Assembly (NCBI GenBank): GCA_964549595.1
Contig: CAZJWK010000095.1
Span: forward strand, 1 to 11,200
Length of the DNA: 11,200 bases
Origin: CAZQQN01 sp964549595
Lineage (GTDB): Bacteria; Bacteroidota; Bacteroidia; CAILMK01; CAYYUA01
Direction: 5' to 3'
Part shown: positions 8,493 to 11,200 of the stretch, piece by piece
Position numbering within the stretch: position 1 is the first letter of the stretch
How the letters are laid out: each line of letters opens with the position of its first letter
The notes under the pieces: generated by a model
What the model was told of the DNA's origin: nothing
The model's database searches: none
What the model saw: the letters and a program-made list of their open reading frames with translations, nothing else
Program-made: the position numbers and the translations under genes

Positions 8493-8529
8493 GGGGGGCA
8501 TTCTATGACAAAAGTAAAATCAACCCCCC
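8493..8529 (+). repeat. Dispersed repeat motif, copy B, enclosed by G6/C6 inverted repeat
   Basis: Six Gs at 8493-8498 and six Cs at 8524-8529 bracket a 25-base interval holding the second copy of the motif (8499-8520; variant ATGACAAAAG in place of ATGCGAAAAG). The bracket could fold with the motif in its loop. It sits directly upstream of two perfect hairpins at 8539-8584, suggesting one composite element. Confidence 0.5.
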
Positions 8530-8538
8530 GCGCTCTTC

Positions 8539-8584
8539 CGGATTTGTAATCCGTAAAGACCCCTGTTGGGGATTTGTAATCCCC
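8539..8584. repeat. Tandem pair of perfect hairpins (REP-like)
   Basis: Two hairpins share the centre GATTTGTAATC. The first (8539-8553) pairs CGGATT with AATCCG around TGT. The second (8568-8584) pairs GGGGATT with AATCCCC around TGT. Between them, CCCC (8560-8563) can alternatively pair with GGGG (8568-8571). Similar small palindromes are scattered through Bacteroidota genomes and resemble REP/BIME-type elements mobilised by RayT-like transposases. No such transposase is in this window. A transcription end signal for the flanking convergent genes (7897-8406 on + and hicA on -) is an alternative, but neither strand has a U-tract after the stems. Confidence 0.6.
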
Positions 8585-8679
8585 TTTCTGGCATTTAACC
8601 AATAAGATTTTCTACCAACTGCAAAACGGAGCCAAAGAAAAGGAGTAGCATATCGGAGTGTGCTAAGCGTCTTTTGGTT

Positions 8680-8901
8680 TTAGCTTTCATTTAGTTCCGA
8701 TTTATCGATCCCGGCTTGTTTAAGGATAGCCATCAGCGTTCCTTTGGGTAAATCTTTTTTGTGCATTGGAACAACAGTAATATGGCCAGTATCCGGGTGA
8801 ACATAGAAATGATGACTTCCTTTAGTCCTTTTATGGACAAATTTTTTTCGCTCCAGGATTTTAATAAGCTCTTTTGATGTAAGAGCCGGCAAATTACTCA
8901 T
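8680..8901 (-). CDS. hicA: HicA-family mRNA interferase toxin
   Basis: The 73-residue product has the full HicA (YcfA-type) pattern: TSKELIKILERKKF at the N-terminus, then KRTKGSHHFYVHP containing the GSH motif whose His is the catalytic residue of this dsRBD-like fold, then HITVVPMHKKDLPKGTL and a C-terminal helix (AILKQAGIDKSEL). Members cleave mRNA independently of the ribosome and are held inactive by HicB. The length is typical of complete members. It starts two bases after the HicB stop codon, so the pair is co-transcribed and probably translationally coupled. The order is antitoxin first, a common alternative to the hicAB order. It faces the Rhs modules in the opposite orientation. Confidence 0.92.
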   Translation of the reverse strand: MSNLPALTSKELIKILERKKFVHKRTKGSHHFYVHPDTGHITVVPMHKKDLPKGTLMAILKQAGIDKSELNES

Positions 8902-8903
8902 AA

Positions 8904-9134
8904 TCAGGAAGCAATGGTTATGGCCGATTCAAAGGTGTTGGTGTCGTCCGGGATATTATCGCCTTGTTCTTTAAGAATTTCCACGTATCCTTCAATGGCT
9001 TCTTTGGCCATGTCCACGGCTTCATGTAAATCTTTTCCGTAAGTAACACAACCCGGCAGGGATGGTACTGTTACAGTGAATCCACCTTCCGGTTCTTCTT
9101 GTAGGAGTATTTTGTATGTGAGATTTTTAGCCAT
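8904..9134 (-). CDS. hicB: HicB-family antitoxin, short form without obvious DNA-binding domain
   Basis: The 76-residue product shows the HicB signature EPEGGFTVTVPSLPGCVTYG (residues 14-33), followed by the DLHEAVDMAKEAIEGYVEIL helix and an acidic tail. This is the partly degraded RNase H-like fold that binds and blocks HicA. The protein stops where longer HicB proteins carry a ribbon-helix-helix or HTH domain, so DNA-binding autoregulation is not evident. Short HicB proteins of this type are common in Bacteroidota and cyanobacteria. It starts at the ATG at 9134, with a possible -7 element 28 bases upstream, and leads directly into hicA. Identification is secure; whether the pair is active is not shown. 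Confidence 0.92.
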   Translation of the reverse strand: MAKNLTYKILLQEEPEGGFTVTVPSLPGCVTYGKDLHEAVDMAKEAIEGYVEILKEQGDNIPDDTNTFESAITIAS

Positions 9135-9162
9135 GTCTTATTTTTAGCTTAAACGGATTTTT

Positions 9163-9170
9163 CAAAAATA
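9163..9170 (-). promoter_or_regulatory. Possible -7 promoter element for hicBA
   Basis: On the - strand this reads TATTTTTG, identical to the octamer upstream of the surface-protein gene and a match to TAnnTTTG. It is 28 bases upstream of the hicB ATG. No clear -33 element is seen in the AT-rich sequence behind it. Confidence 0.35.
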
Positions 9171-9204
9171 TTAACCTTAATTTGTTTAAAAAAGTTTAAA
9201 AAGA

Positions 9205-9222
9205 GCACAGGAAGGACTGTGC
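9205..9222 (-). terminator. Hairpin with T-rich tail on the - strand, possible terminator
   Basis: GCACAG (9205-9210) pairs perfectly with CTGTGC (9217-9222) around a six-base loop. On the - strand the stem is followed by TCTTTTTAAACTTTTTT, as in an intrinsic terminator. It lies just upstream of the hicBA promoter candidate and would stop leftward transcripts from the module 2 region. With no - strand gene visible to its right in the window, an operator-like site for hicBA is an alternative. Confidence 0.35.
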
Positions 9223-9269
9223 AATTCTCAGTTCTTGAACCAATTCTAAAGAAAAAGTAACCAAAAGCG

Positions 9270-9299
9270 TTGTTTATAAGCAACATTCCTGATAAACAA
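9270..9299. repeat. 8-bp inverted repeat between hicB and Rhs module 2
   Basis: TTGTTTAT (9270-9277) is matched by ATAAACAA (9292-9299) with a 14-base spacer. It lies 135-165 bases upstream of hicB and about 20 bases before the recognisable start of Rhs homology. The arms are AT-rich, so chance is possible. No role can be assigned. Confidence 0.3.
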
Positions 9300-9319
9300 A
9301 TCTTTATAAAAGATGGATA

Positions 9320-9473
9320 GATACCATGGACCGTTTGACAATTGAAGAAAATGTAATAGCTTTGGACAAAACGGATTCGATGCAGGCGGATAAGCCAACA
9401 GATACATTCACCCTAACGAAGAGGTAATAAGCAATACGAGCTCAAAAACCATCTGGGCAACGTACTAGCCACG
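9320..9473 (+). pseudogene. Broken 5' part of Rhs module 2 core
   Basis: From about 9326 the DNA aligns with module 1 from about 6655. DRLT..., then LDKTDSM here matches LDKLDSM in module 1, in one frame up to the TAA TAA at 9425-9430. The homologous continuation RGNKQYELKNHLGNVLATV is in a different frame, open only from 9417 because of the TAA at 9414-9416. One or more indels therefore separate the two halves, and no good start codon precedes the GTG at 9474. The break lies at the same part of the core as in module 1, and upstream sequence is missing altogether. This is a decayed copy of the shared core region. Confidence 0.6.
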
Positions 9474-10553
9474 GTGTCTGATCGCAAACTTCCGCATGAT
9501 AATGATTCGGATAGTTTAGTGGACTATTATACAGCGGATATGGTGGCGGCCACAGACTACTACCCGTTTGGTATGGAGATGCCTGGTCGTAGCTGGACGG
9601 CTGATAGCACGGATGCGTATAGGTTCGGGTTCCAGGGACAGGAGAAGGATGATGAGTTATACGGAGAAGGGAATACTTATGCTTATAAATATGGTTCTTC
9701 ACACAGATGCGTGTCTAAGCTATTAAATTCGGGTAAAAAAAAGAANNNNNNNNNNCAGGAGAAGGATGATGAGTTATACGGAGAAGGGAATACTTATGCT
9801 TATAAATATAGAATTAGTGATAGTCGTATTGGAAGGTTTTTAAGTACTGATCCTATTGCTGACAGTTTTCCAAGTCTTTCTCCTTATCAATTTGCTAGTA
9901 ACCGTGTAATTGACGGTTATGAATTGGAAGGTTTAGAAGTAGTACTAGTTGGGAAGCAATCTAGTGCAGGTGCGGCTATAAGTTATAATGGAGAAGCTGG
10001 TGTAGCTGTTGGGCCAAATGGCGTTTATGCCTATGGTTCTACGGCTTTAGGATTAGAATCTAATGCCTCCGTTAATCAACAGATTTCAGTAACTTATTTT
10101 CCTAATATGCCTTTAGTAGAATATGCTGAAGGTTGGGGTACTGATTTTGGTGGTTCAGTTAGTGCACAAGCAGGACCGACAGGCTCTTTAAATGCATCCT
10201 ATTCAAATGGGGGAGAAGGATATTGGGGTGTTAATTTAACATTTGGTTTTGGTGCTTCATTTTTGAACGCTGATGGGTCCGCTTATGGCACCTATACAGG
10301 AGTAGGGCCATTAAATCCTAGCAAGGAAAATCTGTCTTTAATTCAAAAGGCTAATTCTAAGATTGAAGATCGTATTAGTTCTTATAGGTCTGAGAAACAA
10401 TCTTTATTAAACAGTGAAGGAAAATGGTCTGAAGAGGATCAAAAACGGTTAAAAGAATTAAATAGTAATATTGAAAATTTAGAGGAAACATCAAAACAGT
10501 TGGAAAATGCCGCTAATGATATGAAAGATAAGTTGGATGATGAAGAAGAATAA
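9474..10553 (+). CDS. Rhs module 2: RHS core and glycine-rich/coiled-coil C-terminal tip (contains assembly gap)
   Basis: Open from a GTG at 9474, although homology begins upstream, so this start is an artefact of the decayed 5' end. Core motifs: DYYPFGMEMPGRSW (residues 28-41), YRFGFQGQEKDD (49-60), then after the gap SRIGRFLSTDPIAD (117-130) and SPYQFASNRVIDGYELEG, the canonical end of the RHS-associated core. The tip has a Gly/Ser/Tyr-rich beta-like region (about 160-278, with YFPNMPLVEYAEGWGTDFGG at 208-227) and a charged helical region (about 285-359) that is probably coiled coil and ends DDEEE. No catalytic motif was recognised. A pore-forming or membrane-acting toxin is one possibility, given the membrane protein encoded next to it. 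Residues 74-112 are unreliable: they span ten Ns and a 54-base duplicate. Collapsing the duplicate removes exactly 39 codons and leaves the frame intact. Confidence 0.65.
   Translation: MSDRKLPHDNDSDSLVDYYTADMVAATDYYPFGMEMPGRSWTADSTDAYRFGFQGQEKDDELYGEGNTYAYKYGSSHRCVSKLLNSGKKKXXXXQEKDDELYGEGNTYAYKYRISDSRIGRFLSTDPIADSFPSLSPYQFASNRVIDGYELEGLEVVLVGKQSSAGAAISYNGEAGVAVGPNGVYAYGSTALGLESNASVNQQISVTYFPNMPLVEYAEGWGTDFGGSVSAQAGPTGSLNASYSNGGEGYWGVNLTFGFGASFLNADGSAYGTYTGVGPLNPSKENLSLIQKANSKIEDRISSYRSEKQSLLNSEGKWSEEDQKRLKELNSNIENLEETSKQLENAANDMKDKLDDEEE
9639..9692 (+). repeat. 54-base exact direct repeat, left copy at the scaffold gap
   Basis: Identical over all 54 bases to 9756-9809, which begins at the first base after the Ns. 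In the left copy the sequence then diverges (9693-9745) into bases with no Rhs similarity. In the right copy it continues into the conserved RIGRFLSTDP core. This is the pattern of two contigs whose overlapping ends were scaffolded without being merged. Confidence 0.85.
9746..9755. other. Assembly gap (ten Ns)
   Basis: Ten Ns inside the module 2 coding region. The length is a placeholder. The unique 53 bases before it (9693-9745), ending in an A-rich run, could come from another Rhs copy, from an inserted element, or from a low-quality contig end. Confidence 0.97.
9756..9809 (+). repeat. 54-base exact direct repeat, right copy at the scaffold gap
   Basis: Second copy of 9639-9692, encoding QEKDDELYGEGNTYAYKY. 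It is in frame with the rest of the RHS core and is likely the authentic copy. Confidence 0.85.
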
Positions 10554-10950
10554 TTTGAGTTATCCCAATTTAATTGTTTATGTTTTAGGTGTATATATTT
10601 CTGCATTTTTTATAACGTTTTTGCAAGTAATGAATTTCATTATTCTTATCCTTTTTGTAGGTTTGATCACGATAATTTTAACTATGGCTTTATACATGTA
10701 TTTTGGGTACCAAATTTCTTCTCATGTTGCAGAAGAAATGCCTGAATTATATGAAGAGAAAGCCTCACATAATGTGGTTTTAGGGGTTAATTTATTACCT
10801 ATAAGGCTAACGAAAGATGCTGAGCTATTAAAAGGGCTAAACAAGAAGCAAAAGGATTTTTTAGAGAAATATCGGGAATCTTATTTTGCTTTAATTTATT
10901 CTTATTCCTTTTTTATGCTTTTGATAATATGCCACTTTTTTTTAGCTTGA
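10537..10950 (+). CDS. Three-helix membrane protein, candidate immunity protein for module 2
   Basis: The 137-residue product has hydrophobic segments at about residues 12-30, 33-55 and 116-136, separated by a cytoplasm-like charged loop (EEMPELYEEKASHN, then KDAELLKGLNKKQKDFLEKY). The gene starts at ATG 10537 (or 10540) inside the end of the Rhs module 2 frame, giving a 17-base overlap with its stop at 10551-10553. That implies translational coupling to the toxin-like protein. No family was recognised. Polytopic inner-membrane proteins are the usual immunity partners of pore-forming or membrane-targeted toxins, so its position and topology suggest that role by inference. Composition is AT-rich like the adjoining tip and unlike the surface-protein gene. 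Confidence 0.65.
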   Translation: MMKKNNLSYPNLIVYVLGVYISAFFITFLQVMNFIILILFVGLITIILTMALYMYFGYQISSHVAEEMPELYEEKASHNVVLGVNLLPIRLTKDAELLKGLNKKQKDFLEKYRESYFALIYSYSFFMLLIICHFFLA

Positions 10951-11161
10951 TTTCGCAGTTTAATTTCACTGGACTTAGCTTTTAGGCCAAACCGATTCTA
11001 TGCGAAAAGAAAACAAAACCGTTTCAAATAAGAAATATCTGTTGAAAATCAGGGGATTTATGGAATAAGGGCTCAGAAGGAGGCTTTCTCCTCATAGGTC
11101 TTAGCGTCCCGCTGATACCGTTTTCATTCTACTTTTTTCTTCAAAGTGTTTTTGCGGGTTT
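10951..11161. other. Intergenic region after module 2, with no gene seen
   Basis: No ORF of credible length is present. It contains copy C of the dispersed motif and a weak 5-bp hairpin (AGGAG 11078-11082 with CTCCT 11088-11092) that lacks a T-tract. No clear terminator for the membrane-protein gene could be identified. Confidence 0.5.
10994..11015 (+). repeat. Dispersed repeat motif, copy C
   Basis: ATTCTATGCGAAAAG at 10995-11009 is identical to copy A at 8426-8440, then an A-rich tail diverges by a few bases. It begins 43 bases after the stop of the module 2 candidate immunity gene, mirroring copy A behind module 1. Confidence 0.55.
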
Positions 11162-11200
11162 TTATTCAGCGAGCAATTTGATAAGCATTTTCAGTTCTTT
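11162..11200 (-). CDS. Possible 3' end of a - strand gene running off the window
   Basis: From the window edge, one - strand frame reads KELKMLIKLLAE and stops at TAA (11162-11164). The amphipathic helix-like peptide is plausible as a protein C-terminus, but twelve codons are too few to identify or confirm. If real, it is convergent with the module 2 genes. Confidence 0.2.
   Translation of the reverse strand, partial: KELKMLIKLLAE

Noticed and set aside
8407..8679. CRISPR array suggested by the closely spaced repeats
   Set aside because: There are only two or three imperfect short copies, with no regular spacing or unique spacers and no cas genes.
9442..9702. An 86-residue - strand open frame, rich in His, Pro and Tyr
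   Set aside because: It is exactly antisense to the conserved RHS core and has a composition typical of a reverse-frame artefact.
9639..9809. Genuine tandem duplication in the module 2 protein
   Set aside because: The second copy begins at the first base after the N run, and the first copy diverges into non-Rhs sequence just before it. This points to an unmerged contig overlap.
11078..11092. Intrinsic terminator after the module 2 membrane protein
   Set aside because: The stem is only five base pairs, lies about 130 bases past the stop codon and has no T-tract on either strand.

Overview
The window looks like a piece of a Bacteroidota (Bacteroidetes) chromosome, probably a scaffold from a draft or metagenome assembly. 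Three observations support this. The long gene on the left encodes a secreted protein ending in a type IX secretion (T9SS) type A sorting domain, a system confined to this phylum. Two genes have upstream octamers fitting the Bacteroidota -7 promoter element TAnnTTTG. A run of ten Ns at 9746-9755 marks a scaffold join.

Layout, left to right. Positions 1-140 hold a fragment of group II intron RNA (domain I) on the + strand, with no intron-encoded protein. Positions 269-5815 on the - strand encode an approximately 1848-residue cell-surface protein built of GEVED, sialidase-associated N-terminal, PKD and CUB modules. From about 5945 the strand switches and accessory DNA begins. A first Rhs-type polymorphic-toxin module (about 5945-7817) has a conserved RHS core region broken by an in-frame stop and by a frameshift. 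It ends in an intact, AT-rich C-terminal domain that looks like a permuted NlpC/P60-type cysteine enzyme. A small membrane-anchored protein (7897-8406) follows and is the candidate immunity protein. Positions 8407-8679 hold short repeats and two tandem perfect hairpins of REP-like character.

A compact hicBA toxin-antitoxin pair (9134-8680, - strand) separates the first Rhs module from a second one (about 9320-10553). The second module begins in the same conserved core sequence, also broken at its 5' end, and carries an unrelated glycine-rich plus coiled-coil C-terminus. A three-helix membrane protein gene (10537-10950) overlaps its end and is the second candidate immunity gene. A 15-base motif recurs shortly after both candidate immunity genes. 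The last 40 bases may be the 3' end of a gene on the - strand.

Taken together, the right half is best read as an archive of displaced ('orphan') Rhs C-terminal toxin/immunity cassettes. Each keeps part of the shared core, which could serve as recombination homology, and each has its own tip and candidate protector. No YD-repeat shell of a full-length Rhs protein is present. The toxin activities and immunity roles are inferences from architecture and position. The sequence around the N gap is an assembly join, flanked by a 54-base exact duplicate, and should not be taken literally.
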